From assembly GCA_965222125.1 (NCBI GenBank), contig CBDCTC010000006.1, positions 62,001-126,000 on the forward strand: a stretch of DNA of 64,000 bases, given 5' to 3'. Positions within the stretch are counted from its first letter, which is position 1; the number at the start of each line of letters is the position of its first letter. Below, piece by piece: positions 41,443 through 49,887 of the stretch. The stretch comes from CAZENU01 sp965222125 (GTDB lineage: Bacteria > Chloroflexota > Dehalococcoidia > Lucifugimonadales > CAZENU01). The notes below the pieces were generated by a model, which saw nothing but the letters and a program-made list of their open reading frames with translations, was not told where the DNA came from and made no database searches. The position numbers were made by a program, and so were the translations under genes.

Positions 41443-42792
41443 CTACCTCCTCGGTAACATTCCCTTGGGCCAGAACGACAGGAACAGTATCAGCAGGATG
41501 AAGGATATGGCGTCCTTCCATTCGCCGGCCAGGTCCCAGATGCCGAACTGCTCGACCATGCCCAGCACGAAGCCCCCTACGATCGCGCCGTACAGGTTCC
41601 CTATGCCGCCGACGACGGACGCTATCCAGCCCTTCAGCAGGAGCAGCAGGCCCATCCGGGGCTGTAGGGCGGTATCGTGGCCGCTCAAGACTCCGGCAAG
41701 GGCGGCGAACACCGCCCCGATGAAGAACACTATGGAGATGACGACCGTGGTATTGATCCCGACTACCTTCGAGACCTCCTCATCGTCGCCGATAGCCCGC
41801 ATCGCCTTTCCGAAGGCAGTCTTCTTGAGGAAGAGCAGCAGCCCCACGAAGCCGACCAGGGCTACGCCGACGGTGAAGATGTTGAAGCCCTTGATGTTCG
41901 CCCCGCCGATGGTCCACGGATCGCTGCCGAACGCATCCGGCAGAGGGCGCGGCGCGCTCTGGAAGACGATGGTCGTCAGGGCGGTAAGCGCCAGCAGGAT
42001 GCCGAGGGACGCGACCAGCATTATCAGCGGAGACCTCGACCGCTCGCGCATGTACACGTATAGCCCGCGGTACAGCGCAAGGCCGACGGCTCCCGCCAGC
42101 AGGCACGACACTCCCCAGCTCAGATAGAGGCTCGACCCGGGGCTGTCGGCCACGAGGAGGCCGACGTACACACCGGCCGCGGCCGACGGGACCGCGGCAA
42201 TCGCCAGCAACGGCGGCAGGCCGGCCTCCGGCAATATGCGCCGATACGCCATATGGAGCACCCGGACGACGGCGACCGCCGTCAACGCGCCGACCGCGGG
42301 GCTGAGCACCAGGTTCAGCTCGTCGGGATTGGCGAGAACGAACCAGACGTAGGCCCCCACGCCCCCGGCAAGGAGACCTCCGACGACGAGCAGCGCAGTC
42401 GGGTTGAACCGGGCTCGAAGACGCGGGTAGAGGCCCGCGTGAAGGGCCCAGGCGACCACGCTGGCGGCCAGAACGCCGAAAGTGATATCGACGTAGGTGT
42501 TCGCAACCTGGTACTGCCCGCCGATAGCCTGCCGGGACCTGAGGTAGAAAACACCGTAGGCCCCTATGGCGGCGGCGGCGCCGTAGTACAGATCGAAGAA
42601 CCACACCGTGCTGTAGACGATCGTGAACCCCATCGCGAGCAGGGCGTACACGGCCCCGACGGACAGGCCGTTGAAGGCAAACTGCAGGGCTTGGTCGGGT
42701 GACTGGACGATCTTCCAGCCGACATAGGCGGCTGCCGCTATGGTCAGTGCGGTCGCCAGCACCCTGTCCGGGCGGTCACTAAGTCTCAGCAT
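41443..42792 (-). CDS. livH: Branched-chain amino acid ABC permease LivH, enlarged
   Basis: 449 residues, against about 290-310 in ordinary LivH. The N-terminal FAFNGLSVGAVYALLAMGFTIVY and the C-terminal ATPase-contact loop AMRAIGDDEEVSKVVGIN are typical. About 130-150 residues with roughly four extra hydrophobic segments are inserted between the second helix region (DLYYGAAAAIGAYG, usually NFAHG) and RSRSPLIMLVASLGILLAL. The insert may be a true lineage feature. The start is ATG 42792. Confidence 0.9.
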   Translation of the reverse strand: MLRLSDRPDRVLATALTIAAAAYVGWKIVQSPDQALQFAFNGLSVGAVYALLAMGFTIVYSTVWFFDLYYGAAAAIGAYGVFYLRSRQAIGGQYQVANTYVDITFGVLAASVVAWALHAGLYPRLRARFNPTALLVVGGLLAGGVGAYVWFVLANPDELNLVLSPAVGALTAVAVVRVLHMAYRRILPEAGLPPLLAIAAVPSAAAGVYVGLLVADSPGSSLYLSWGVSCLLAGAVGLALYRGLYVYMRERSRSPLIMLVASLGILLALTALTTIVFQSAPRPLPDAFGSDPWTIGGANIKGFNIFTVGVALVGFVGLLLFLKKTAFGKAMRAIGDDEEVSKVVGINTTVVISIVFFIGAVFAALAGVLSGHDTALQPRMGLLLLLKGWIASVVGGIGNLYGAIVGGFVLGMVEQFGIWDLAGEWKDAISFILLILFLSFWPKGMLPRR

Positions 42793-42937
42793 GGCCCTCC
42801 AAAGCGGGGGTCGGCCGCTCGGGGAAACTCAGCCGGCCTCGGCGGCACCTCCATTTGCCTGGCCGCCCCTGGGTGGACAGGCAGCGAGAATCAGATCCCC
42901 GTCAGCCAGGACGATTCTATCGGTTGCGGGCTGGCCT

Positions 42938-44119
42938 CTACTTTGTCGGCGCGGAGCCCAATACCTTGTAGCCTTGGTTCACCTCGTTCCTCTCCGCTAC
43001 CGGAAGAACCTCCACGACCACGTTGGACAGGCCCACAACCTCGCCATTCTCGTCAAAGCTGTAGTTCTCTCCGATGCTCCCACTCCAGGTGAGCTCATAC
43101 ATGCAATCTCTGAACCCGTCGGCGTCCTGGTCGTCACCGGTCTTCTTGAGACACTCGGCGGCTATGTAGACGTCGTCGTAGGCGGAACCCAGGTACCAAG
43201 CGAGGGTGACGTAGCCGTAGAGCTCTCTGAAGTTGGCTAGGACTTCCGTTGCTTTCACGTTGGACGGGTTGAGGTCCGCCGTGACGGCCTTCAAGCCCGT
43301 GGCGGCGGCGCCGGCTATCTCCAGGGCCGTACTGCCTACGGGCACGACCTCCGAATATAGCTGGCCTTCGTATTCCAACTCTCCCAGCTGCTTGACGATG
43401 GTGCCGCCAGCGAACTCCGACTGGGCGGCGATGTGAATGGCGTCAGGGTTCTCGCCTATCAGCTTCGTAAGCTGGCTCCTGAAATCGGTGGCCTCCGAAG
43501 CATACCGCTCCTCGCCAACCACCTCTCCGCCGAGCTTCGTGAACTGCTCTACCGTGGACCGCCTCACTCCCTCGGCGTAGTCGGTCGACTCGGTCATGGT
43601 GGCCAGTCTGCGGACCCCGTCGGCCCAAAGCTCATTGCCGGTATCGATGCCCAACTGTGCATCGTTCAGCGCCGTCCGGAAGATGTAGTCCCCGGAATTG
43701 GCGATGTCAGGGTTGGTCGCCAGCCCCGAGAACAGGATGACACCATCCCGTTCGGCCAGGGGCGCGGCGCCCAGCATCGCGCCGCTGCAGGAAGTCCCAA
43801 GGATGATCTTAACGCCGTCCACGTCGGTCAACTTGTTGTAGGCGGTAATCGAGTCCTTGGCTTTGCATTTCTCGTCTTCGACGACCAGTTTCAGCATGCG
43901 CCCATTGATGCCGCCCGCGGCGTTGATCTCGGCCACGGCCATCTGCTTCGCCTGAACAGCCACCCTGCCATAGGTCTCACCCGGACCTGTGACCGATTCC
44001 ATCACCCCTATTTTGAAGGCGGCTTCTTCCTCCGCCTCATCCCGGCAAGCCACTGCCGCCAGCACCAGTACCAGCACCGCGAGGAACCCGAACGCAGCTA
44101 TTAGTTTCTTGGATAGCAT
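42938..44119 (-). CDS. livK: Branched-chain amino acid binding lipoprotein LivK-like
   Basis: 393 residues. The lipobox AAVAC (Cys25) predicts a lipid anchor. The periplasmic-binding-protein type I fold starts KIGVMESVTGPGETYGR; INAAGGINGRMLKLVVEDEKC and GTSCSGAMLGAAPLAERDGV are typical of LivK. Its precise ligand may be an amino acid, amide or other small acid. It leads the liv operon, has its own promoter at 44174-44202, and GAGGAG precedes the ATG at 44119. The gap to livH is 145 bp. Confidence 0.92.
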   Translation of the reverse strand: MLSKKLIAAFGFLAVLVLVLAAVACRDEAEEEAAFKIGVMESVTGPGETYGRVAVQAKQMAVAEINAAGGINGRMLKLVVEDEKCKAKDSITAYNKLTDVDGVKIILGTSCSGAMLGAAPLAERDGVILFSGLATNPDIANSGDYIFRTALNDAQLGIDTGNELWADGVRRLATMTESTDYAEGVRRSTVEQFTKLGGEVVGEERYASEATDFRSQLTKLIGENPDAIHIAAQSEFAGGTIVKQLGELEYEGQLYSEVVPVGSTALEIAGAAATGLKAVTADLNPSNVKATEVLANFRELYGYVTLAWYLGSAYDDVYIAAECLKKTGDDQDADGFRDCMYELTWSGSIGENYSFDENGEVVGLSNVVVEVLPVAERNEVNQGYKVLGSAPTK

Positions 44120-44173
44120 CTCGCAGCTCCTCTTCCGTGCCTCTCTTTCCGCAGGCTTCCGTCGATTGTATGC

Positions 44174-44202
44174 AATCTATATCGTTACCGCCGGCGAATC
44201 AA
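44174..44202 (-). promoter_or_regulatory. liv operon promoter
   Basis: On the minus strand TTGATT (44202-44197), a 17-bp spacer and TAGATT (44179-44174). The leader to the livK ATG at 44119 is about 48 bases. Confidence 0.6.
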
Positions 44203-44467
44203 CCCCAGATTCCGCTAATCCTCGGCCAATCCAGATATTCTCTGACGCGGCCACACAGCAGGGCCGTGGAAGCCATCGGCGACGAACGTATGGAGGTGGC
44301 CGGCCAGCCCGAGCGAGAGGCGAACCCGACGCCGTCAGCCTAGCGAGTATCTCTCTATTCGGGCTACAGTAGCTGCATTCGGGCTACGGCAGCTGCGATT
44401 CGCACACGGCAGTGGATACGGCGCGCATCGAGGGGATACCCAGAGGCCGCCCCCTCGGGAGTTACCC
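44203..44467. other. Intergenic region upstream of the potassium-uptake operon
   Basis: No gene that I can support. It contains the 20-bp tandem repeat listed next. No clear plus-strand promoter for the small gene at 44468 is visible. Confidence 0.5.
44357..44396. repeat. 20-bp tandem repeat
   Basis: ATTCGGGCTACAGTAGCTGC is followed by ATTCGGGCTACGGCAGCTGC (two differences). A third, decayed copy (GATTCGCACACGGCAG) follows. Each unit holds a GCTAC-GTAGC or GCAGC-like inverted pair, so short hairpins are possible. Confidence 0.6.
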
Positions 44468-44686
44468 ATGACTCCTCGGGGCAAGCCAAGACAGGAAGTC
44501 GACTCACTCGGGATCCCGCTCAACGAGATTTGGATATCCGAGAGTTCTCGCGATAGAGAAGACGGCGTCCTATTCAACGAGCTCCGTGAGATCCGATACA
44601 GGGCCAGGCGCTGGAAGCCGGGCAAGACCCATCGGCAGGCCACGGAGGACGAGGAGTCGGCGTACGGGCCGAGGCACACAAATTGA
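44468..44686 (+). CDS. Small conserved-looking protein coupled to trkH
   Basis: 72 residues from ATG 44468 (GGGAG upstream). The sequence IPLNEIWISESSRDRE, LFNELREIRYRARRW, THRQATEDEE resembles a small family I recall from bacteria and archaea, with the pattern IWIS, YHELREIxYR and AHxxAxxDE; I cannot name it. In this copy Asn replaces the His of YHEL. The stop overlaps the TTG start of the TrkH gene by 4 bp, which argues that it is translated. Confidence 0.55.
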   Translation: MTPRGKPRQEVDSLGIPLNEIWISESSRDREDGVLFNELREIRYRARRWKPGKTHRQATEDEESAYGPRHTN

Positions 44687-46113
44687 ATCAGTCCTGGACT
44701 CCAAAGCCCGGCGACAGGGTGGCCCGCCACCCCAGACAACGGCAGCTAGACCCGGTCCGCCTTACGATCCCATCCAGGCGCCCTCAGTCCTCAATGCTGA
44801 CGTCGCCCCTCTTTCTCGTATATGGCTTCGCGGCACTGATATCGCTGGGGACCGCGCTGTTGCTGCTGCCGATCTCTCACGAAGGAAGCGGCGTGACTCC
44901 CTTCGTCGACGCCCTCCTCACCGCCACGTCCGCCGCCACGGTGACCGGGCTGGTCACGCAGGACACCGCCAGCTACTGGACCGGCTTTGGCAAGGCGACG
45001 ATCCTGGCGCTTATGTTCATCGGCGGCGCGGGCTTCATGGCGGTCGCCACATTCCTGTTGATGCTGATCGGCCAGCGGGCGACCGCGGCGGAGCGGCTCC
45101 TGACGCGAGAGACCCTTCAACTCAACCATGCTCGCGACCTGGCGTGGATAACCACAAGGGTAGTGTTGGTGGCCGCCGGCATCCAGCTCGTCGGCTTGGC
45201 GGTCCTCACGGTACGATTCTCCTTCTTCTTTTCCCCAGCCGAGGCGGTATGGCAGGCGGCGTTCCACGCGGTGTCGAGCTTCAACAGCGCGGGCCTCGTG
45301 ATCCTGCCGAACAGCTCCAGCCTCTCCGCCTTCAGAGACGACCCGGTGGTACTCGGAATCACGACGGCTCTGATAATGGCGGGGGCCCTCGGCTACGGCG
45401 TCCTGGTCGACCTGGTGAGGTCGCGCAGGTTCTCGCTGCTGAATCTGAACACCAAGCTCGTGGTCGTCGCAACGCTCGTGCTGATCGCCACGGGCGCGGT
45501 CGTATTTCTCGCGTCGGAGAACGACAACCCGAAGACTCTGGGAGGGCTGTCCCTGATTGACCAGGTAGCCATCTCCCTGTTCGAGTCCGTCAGCGGCCGG
45601 ACCGCCGGCTTCTCGTCTGTGGGGTTCGGGGACGCGGAGCAGCAGACCACCTCCCTCTTCACGGCCCTGATGTTCATCGGTGGCGCGTCTGCTTCGGTGG
45701 CGGGCGGTATCAAAGTCAACACGGCATCCGTGGTCGTCGCAACGGTGGTTGCGACCGTGCGCAACAAGGGACGCACGTCCGCCTTCGGCAGGGAGATACC
45801 GCGAGCCGAGGTGCAGCGGTCGTTCAGCATCGCCACCGTCGCGCTGTCCGCGGCCTTCCTCGTCGTGCTCGCGTTGCTGCTGTCCGAGAGAGACTTCCCA
45901 TTTTCGCACCTGCTCTTCGAGAGCGTGTCGGCTCTGTTCACCGTTGGGCAATCGATTGGCTTGACACCGGACCTGTCCGACTGGGGCCTCTTCATCCTGA
46001 TAGTCAGCATGCTGGCAGGTCGTATCGGCCCAATCGCCCTCGGACTGGTCATGGCCACCCGAGGCGGCGGCGACATCTACGGCCGTCCCCTGGAGAGGGT
46101 GACGATCGGGTGA
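44683..46113 (+). CDS. ktrB: TrkH/KtrB family potassium uptake protein
   Basis: 476 residues from TTG 44683; the transmembrane core begins near ATG 44794. Four M1-P-M2 units are seen with filter sequences TVTGL (first), NSAGL (second), TAGF (third) and TVGQS (fourth). FIGGASASVAGGIKVNT, typical of the gating loop, is present. It conducts K+ (and perhaps Na+), and requires an RCK-type cytoplasmic ring. Three TrkA/KtrA-like genes follow on the same strand. The 4-bp overlap with the previous small gene suggests coupling. Confidence 0.92.
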   Translation: MNQSWTPKPGDRVARHPRQRQLDPVRLTIPSRRPQSSMLTSPLFLVYGFAALISLGTALLLLPISHEGSGVTPFVDALLTATSAATVTGLVTQDTASYWTGFGKATILALMFIGGAGFMAVATFLLMLIGQRATAAERLLTRETLQLNHARDLAWITTRVVLVAAGIQLVGLAVLTVRFSFFFSPAEAVWQAAFHAVSSFNSAGLVILPNSSSLSAFRDDPVVLGITTALIMAGALGYGVLVDLVRSRRFSLLNLNTKLVVVATLVLIATGAVVFLASENDNPKTLGGLSLIDQVAISLFESVSGRTAGFSSVGFGDAEQQTTSLFTALMFIGGASASVAGGIKVNTASVVVATVVATVRNKGRTSAFGREIPRAEVQRSFSIATVALSAAFLVVLALLLSERDFPFSHLLFESVSALFTVGQSIGLTPDLSDWGLFILIVSMLAGRIGPIALGLVMATRGGGDIYGRPLERVTIG

Positions 46114-46231
46114 CGGCGCGTCTTGAACCGCGGCGGGCCAGCGGTCGATCGCGTGGCTGCCCGAACAGATCAAACAGCCGAAAGAACACCCTGGGTCCGC
46201 TGGCTGAGCCAACGGTTCGTCCCACATCCTG

Positions 46232-46237
46232 TATAAT
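46232..46237 (+). promoter_or_regulatory. Possible internal promoter before ktrA (-10 TATAAT)
   Basis: A perfect TATAAT lies 63 bases before the ATG at 46301, within the 187-bp gap after ktrB. No clear -35. It could let the RCK genes be expressed apart from the channel gene. Confidence 0.4.
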
Positions 46238-46300
46238 GCCCGCGTTCCACATGGCCTCTAAGCAACGGACAACGTCCGCGGATATCAGCCTGGCGGTGCG

Positions 46301-46957
46301 ATGAGACAACAGGTCGTGGTGATAGGACTGGGCCGTTTCGGGTCGAATGTGGCACGGTCGTTGTACAACCTGGGGCACGACGTTCTCGCCATAGACATTG
46401 ACGAGGACCGTGTCCAGAGCATGATGGGCCAGGTCACCCACCCCGTGACGGGCAACGCCAGCAACGAATCGGTACTGCGAGAGCTGGGCATCAAGGACTA
46501 CGACGCAGCAGTGGTCGCGGTCGGGTCCGACATCGTAGGCAGCGTCATGACCTGCGTCCTGCTGAAGACGGTGGGGGTGCCCTACATCGTCGCCCGGGCT
46601 CACGACGAGCTTCACGGGAACGTGCTCGAGCGGGTCGGCGCGGACAAGGTCGTGCACGCGGAATCGGAGATGGGCGTCAGACTGGCACACAACCTCTTCA
46701 ACCCCAACCTGCAGGAATACCTTGAGCTCGGACCGAGCTTCGGGCTCAGCAGGATGCGGGCGCCCCAGGAGTTCGACAACCAGACCCTGAAGGAGCTTGG
46801 TTTCTCCGGCCCTCGAGGCAAGTACGGACTTGCAGTGCTGGCCGTCCTGAGGGGTCGAGACGTAACGGTGAACCCGTCAGAGAACGAGCGCGTCCAGGCC
46901 GGCGACCTTCTGGTCCTGGCGGGTGAGGACGAGCGTCTACAGAATCTGCCCGCATAG
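46301..46957 (+). CDS. ktrA: TrkA/KtrA family potassium uptake regulator
   Basis: 218 residues. The RCK-N Rossmann fold reads QVVVIGLGRFGSNVARSLYNLGHDVLAIDIDE, with GxGxxG intact. RCK-C/TrkA-C follows from about 140 (QTLKELGFSGPRGKYGLAVLAVLR; AGDLLVLAGEDERL). It binds NAD(H) or ATP/ADP and gates the TrkH/KtrB channel as a ring. Its length is that of KtrA (about 220). It starts 187 bp after ktrB. Confidence 0.92.
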   Translation: MRQQVVVIGLGRFGSNVARSLYNLGHDVLAIDIDEDRVQSMMGQVTHPVTGNASNESVLRELGIKDYDAAVVAVGSDIVGSVMTCVLLKTVGVPYIVARAHDELHGNVLERVGADKVVHAESEMGVRLAHNLFNPNLQEYLELGPSFGLSRMRAPQEFDNQTLKELGFSGPRGKYGLAVLAVLRGRDVTVNPSENERVQAGDLLVLAGEDERLQNLPA

Positions 46958-47001
46958 CGCAAACACCGCGGCGGGCTCACGGCAACGTTCAGGAGTATCT
47001 C

Positions 47002-47496
47002 TTGGCGCTACCCGGGCGAACTAACAACAGCAGAATGTCCTCCGTCCTCGTACCGGTCGGACTGGGGGGATCGGACGCCGACGCGGTGGGGCTCGCGTGC
47101 GAGCTGCTCGGAAACAAGAAGGGCCAGCTGTTCATCGTGTACACGATCGAGGTCGGACGGGCCATGCCCGTGGACGCCGAGATGCCCGACGACTTCGCCC
47201 GCGGCGAAGACCTGCTCAGGCGCATGGAGCAGGTGTCACGTCCCTTCGGATGCCAGACGCAGGCGGAGATACTCCAGTCGCGCCAGGCCGGGCTGGCCGC
47301 CGTGCAGGAGGCCTACGACAAACAGGTCGACGCGATAATTCTGGGCATGGCCTGTCAGGAACCCTACGGCGACTACACTCTGGACGACGCGGCGAAGTAC
47401 ATCCTTAGAAACGCCCCATGCAGCGTGATCCTCTGGCGCGAGGCCGCGTCCGTTAAGGCGGGGACGACCAAGGGGGCCTCCCCGACCAGAACCTGA
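47002..47496 (+). CDS. Universal stress protein A family
   Basis: 164 residues from TTG 47002 (AGGAG 7 bases upstream; ATG 47035 is an alternative). SSVLVPVGLGGSDADAVGLA and the C-terminal AKYILRNAPCSVILWR are UspA-like. The ATP-binding loop G-2x-G-9x-G is not intact (GMACQEPYGDYT), so it is probably of the non-ATP-binding type. It sits between RCK genes. Usp domains occur as partners of potassium and other ion transporters, so a regulatory role in K+ uptake is plausible. Confidence 0.82.
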   Translation: MALPGRTNNSRMSSVLVPVGLGGSDADAVGLACELLGNKKGQLFIVYTIEVGRAMPVDAEMPDDFARGEDLLRRMEQVSRPFGCQTQAEILQSRQAGLAAVQEAYDKQVDAIILGMACQEPYGDYTLDDAAKYILRNAPCSVILWREAASVKAGTTKGASPTRT

Positions 47497-47537
47497 CGCC
47501 CGAAGGGGGCGCCGAAATATCCCCGCAGGACCTCAAC

Positions 47538-47978
47538 GTGGAGCGCCGCGACAGCTTGGTAACCGCCTCAAGGCAGACCGTCATCACAGGATCCGACGGC
47601 CTGGCGACGTCCATCGCGGCAGCACTGGCCGACAGGGGCCACACCGTCAGCCTCCTCGTACCGCGCCCCGAAGTGATCGACCGCCTGCCGAAGGAGCTGT
47701 TGCAGTGGGGACGGATCGTGGCAAGGACCGGCGACGCGACAAAACACCGTGACTTGAGGAGGGCGGCGATCCAAGACGCAGACGTGGTCCTGGCCCTGTC
47801 CGACTCGGATGGCGAAAACGCCCTGGTCGGGCAGCTTGCGAAGCACGTCTATCGCGTGCCTGCCGTAGTCTGCCGCATCGACGACCCGACGGCGAAGGAG
47901 ATGTACGCGGGCCTCGGTCTGGACGCGGTTAGCGGCACGGCGCTGGTGACGCGAGCCGTGCTCGAGGCCTGCGGCTAG
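47538..47978 (+). CDS. Stand-alone TrkA-N (RCK-N) protein
   Basis: 146 residues from GTG 47538. Only the NAD-binding half is present: QTVITGSDGLATSIAAALADRGHTVSLLV; VVLALSDSDGENALVGQLAKHVY; ARTGDATKHRDLRRA. The glycine motif is GSDGLA, looser than GxGxxG. There is no TrkA-C domain. It is followed 3 bp later by a full-length TrkA-like gene, so the two could form a hetero-oligomeric ring with separated domains. Confidence 0.82.
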   Translation: MERRDSLVTASRQTVITGSDGLATSIAAALADRGHTVSLLVPRPEVIDRLPKELLQWGRIVARTGDATKHRDLRRAAIQDADVVLALSDSDGENALVGQLAKHVYRVPAVVCRIDDPTAKEMYAGLGLDAVSGTALVTRAVLEACG

Positions 47979-47981
47979 CCC

Positions 47982-48653
47982 ATGTACGTAGTCGTAGCCG
48001 GCGGAGGAAGGATCGGCGCGGCGCTGGCCCGTTGGCTCCTATCGGCCGGTCATGAGGTCTCCGTCGTCGAAAGCGACACGGCCACCTGCATGGATCTCGA
48101 CGACGCGCTCGGCAGCATCTCCGTTCCTGGCCTCTGCACCTCCTCCGAAGCGCTGCTATGGGCCGGCGCCAACCGCGCCGACGTCTTCGTCGCGACCACC
48201 GAGGACGACGGCACCAACCTCGTGGCTTGCCAGCTCGCGAGACATCACTTCGGGGTCTTGAGGACGATGTCGGTCGTCAACGACGGCGACCACGCCGACC
48301 TCTTTAGCATCTTGGGAATCGGGGTCGCGGTACTCACGGACCTCGCTCTGGCCAGGCTCCAGGAGGGCTTCTCCACCCGCGGAGTAACCCACCTTATGCC
48401 GATGACAAACATCGACGGCAAGACGTTGGTGTCGGTTAAGATCCCGCCGACCGCCGGCACCGAAGAGCGGCCGCTGGAACGGATCCCGCTCCCGGAGGGG
48501 ACTCTCGTCGCCTTGGTCATCCCGAGAGACGGCTCCGTCTCGATTCCGACGGCCGACACCGCCATCAGGGCCGGAGACGAGATCGTCATGGTCACGGAGA
48601 CGGCCGCCGCGGACGAGCTTAGGGATACCCTCATGGGGCCTCTGACGGAGTAG
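47982..48653 (+). CDS. trkA: TrkA family potassium uptake protein (second full-length RCK)
   Basis: 223 residues from ATG 47982. MYVVVAGGGRIGAALARWLL gives the GxGxxG fold; VESDTATCMDLDDAL and VATTEDDGTNLVACQLAR complete RCK-N; TrkA-C lies from about 140 (GKTLVSVKIPPTAG; AGDEIVMVTE). It is the third RCK-type gene in the operon. It starts 3 bp after the stand-alone TrkA-N gene and is followed 2 bp later by pheA. Confidence 0.9.
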   Translation: MYVVVAGGGRIGAALARWLLSAGHEVSVVESDTATCMDLDDALGSISVPGLCTSSEALLWAGANRADVFVATTEDDGTNLVACQLARHHFGVLRTMSVVNDGDHADLFSILGIGVAVLTDLALARLQEGFSTRGVTHLMPMTNIDGKTLVSVKIPPTAGTEERPLERIPLPEGTLVALVIPRDGSVSIPTADTAIRAGDEIVMVTETAAADELRDTLMGPLTE

Positions 48654-48655
48654 CG

Positions 48656-49483
48656 ATGCCCAAGCGGCTGGCCTTCTTCGGACCTGCCGGAACGCACACC
48701 GAGCAGGCATGCGTCAACTACGACCCGGACGCCGTTCGACTGCCGTACACGCCGATCTCGGAGGTCGTCGCGGCGGTGGAGAGCGGCCAGGCCGACGAGT
48801 GCGTCATCCCCATTGAGAACAGCCTGCAGGGGTCGGTCACCGAGACGCTGGACACCCTCGTCCACCACTCGTCACTGTCGATCCGCCACGAGCTGGTCCT
48901 GCCCATAAGGCACTTCCTCGTGGCCAACCGGGGCGCGACGGTCGAGTCGATTGACTTCGTCTACTCGCACCCGCAGGCGCTGGGCCAATGCCGCGAGTTC
49001 CTTGGGGCGCGGCTGCCGAACGCGGAAGTCCTGGCGTCGTTGAGCACCGCCGCGGCGGTCGAGGACATGCTGGAAAGGGGTCCGCGGGCCGCGGCCATAG
49101 CCACGCGGCGTGCGGCCGAGCTCCACGGCTGCGTCGTTATCGCGGAGGGCATCGAGGACAACGAGAGCAACATGACGCGGTTCGTCGTGCTCGCGCCCAC
49201 CGACCATCCTCCGACCGGGGCCGACAAGACCTCGGCCTGCTTCTGGTTCGACGAAGACGCCCCCGGAATGCTGCACGGGGTGCTGGCGGAGTTCGCGGAC
49301 CGCGGCATCAATCTGGCGAAGATCGAGTCGCGGCCGACCAGGGAAAGCCTGGGGCGCTACATATTCCTGATCGACTTCGAGGGGCACCGACAGGATGAGG
49401 CGACACGGGAAGTGCTCGCCCGCATCGAAGAGCAGGTGTCGATACTCAAGATTTTCGGCTCCTATCCCGCGCACAGGGCCTGA
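48656..49483 (+). CDS. pheA: Prephenate dehydratase
   Basis: 275 residues, the size of monofunctional prephenate dehydratase (no chorismate mutase). FFGPAGTHTEQAC, IPIENSLQGSVTETLDTL and NMTRFVVL (172-179) make the catalytic domain. The ACT domain begins SACFWFDEDAPGMLHGVL, with the Phe-binding ESRPTRESLGRYIF. It converts prephenate to phenylpyruvate in phenylalanine synthesis and is normally inhibited by Phe. It is only 2 bp from the trkA gene; the link to potassium transport is probably just operon packing. Confidence 0.94.
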   Translation: MPKRLAFFGPAGTHTEQACVNYDPDAVRLPYTPISEVVAAVESGQADECVIPIENSLQGSVTETLDTLVHHSSLSIRHELVLPIRHFLVANRGATVESIDFVYSHPQALGQCREFLGARLPNAEVLASLSTAAAVEDMLERGPRAAAIATRRAAELHGCVVIAEGIEDNESNMTRFVVLAPTDHPPTGADKTSACFWFDEDAPGMLHGVLAEFADRGINLAKIESRPTRESLGRYIFLIDFEGHRQDEATREVLARIEEQVSILKIFGSYPAHRA

Positions 49484-49501
49484 CGACCAACGGGACAGAC
49501 A

Positions 49502-49561
49502 CCGCGGCCCCGTGCGACACTCGTCCAGTCCCGAAGGACTGCGAGGGCGCCGGGGCCGCGG
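49502..49561. terminator. Structured hairpin between convergent pheA and ytxH genes
   Basis: An outer perfect stem CCGCGGCCCC/GGGGCCGCGG (49502-49511 and 49552-49561) encloses a second hairpin CTCG-tc-CAGTCC-CGAA-GGACTG-CGAG (49520-49545). On the plus strand TTTT follows 14 bases later (near 49573). It probably ends both transcripts; an RNA element is an alternative. Confidence 0.5.
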
Positions 49562-49589
49562 ATCGATTGCCGCTTTTGCGACCCCTCGT

Positions 49590-49883
49590 CTAGCTGACCG
49601 TCTCGCCTTCCTCGGCTGCGTCGGCCGAGCCCCTGCCCGATCGCGAGATCTGACTCGCCACGGGCTGCACCCGCTCGCGCACCGAGTCAACCGCCGGGCC
49701 GACTCGCTCGCGGACTCTGGCCGCGAGCTCCTCGCCACGCAGCCGCAGCGCCTCGCTCTGCTCGAGCAGGTCGGCCCGAGTCTCCGAGCCGGACTTCGGC
49801 GCAAGCAATATCCCGACGATGGCGCCTACGAGGCCGCCGATCAGGAATCCCGATATGAAGGAGCCACCGTTACCGTTTGCCAT
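49590..49883 (-). CDS. YtxH-domain membrane protein
   Basis: 97 residues from ATG 49883 with AAAGGAGG upstream. FISGFLIGGLVGAIVGILLAPKSGSETR is the YtxH signature: one membrane helix and the APKSG motif. An amphipathic, coiled tail follows (RERVGPAVDSVRERVQPV). YtxH proteins are small general-stress or envelope proteins. The gene lies just after the DUF948 gene with a gap of 4 bp, a pairing seen in many Gram-positives. Confidence 0.87.
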   Translation of the reverse strand: MANGNGGSFISGFLIGGLVGAIVGILLAPKSGSETRADLLEQSEALRLRGEELAARVRERVGPAVDSVRERVQPVASQISRSGRGSADAAEEGETVS

Positions 49884-49887
49884 TGTT

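Noticed and set aside
44791..46227. A 478-codon antisense frame across ktrB
   Set aside because: No motifs; the sense strand shows the four potassium filter sequences.
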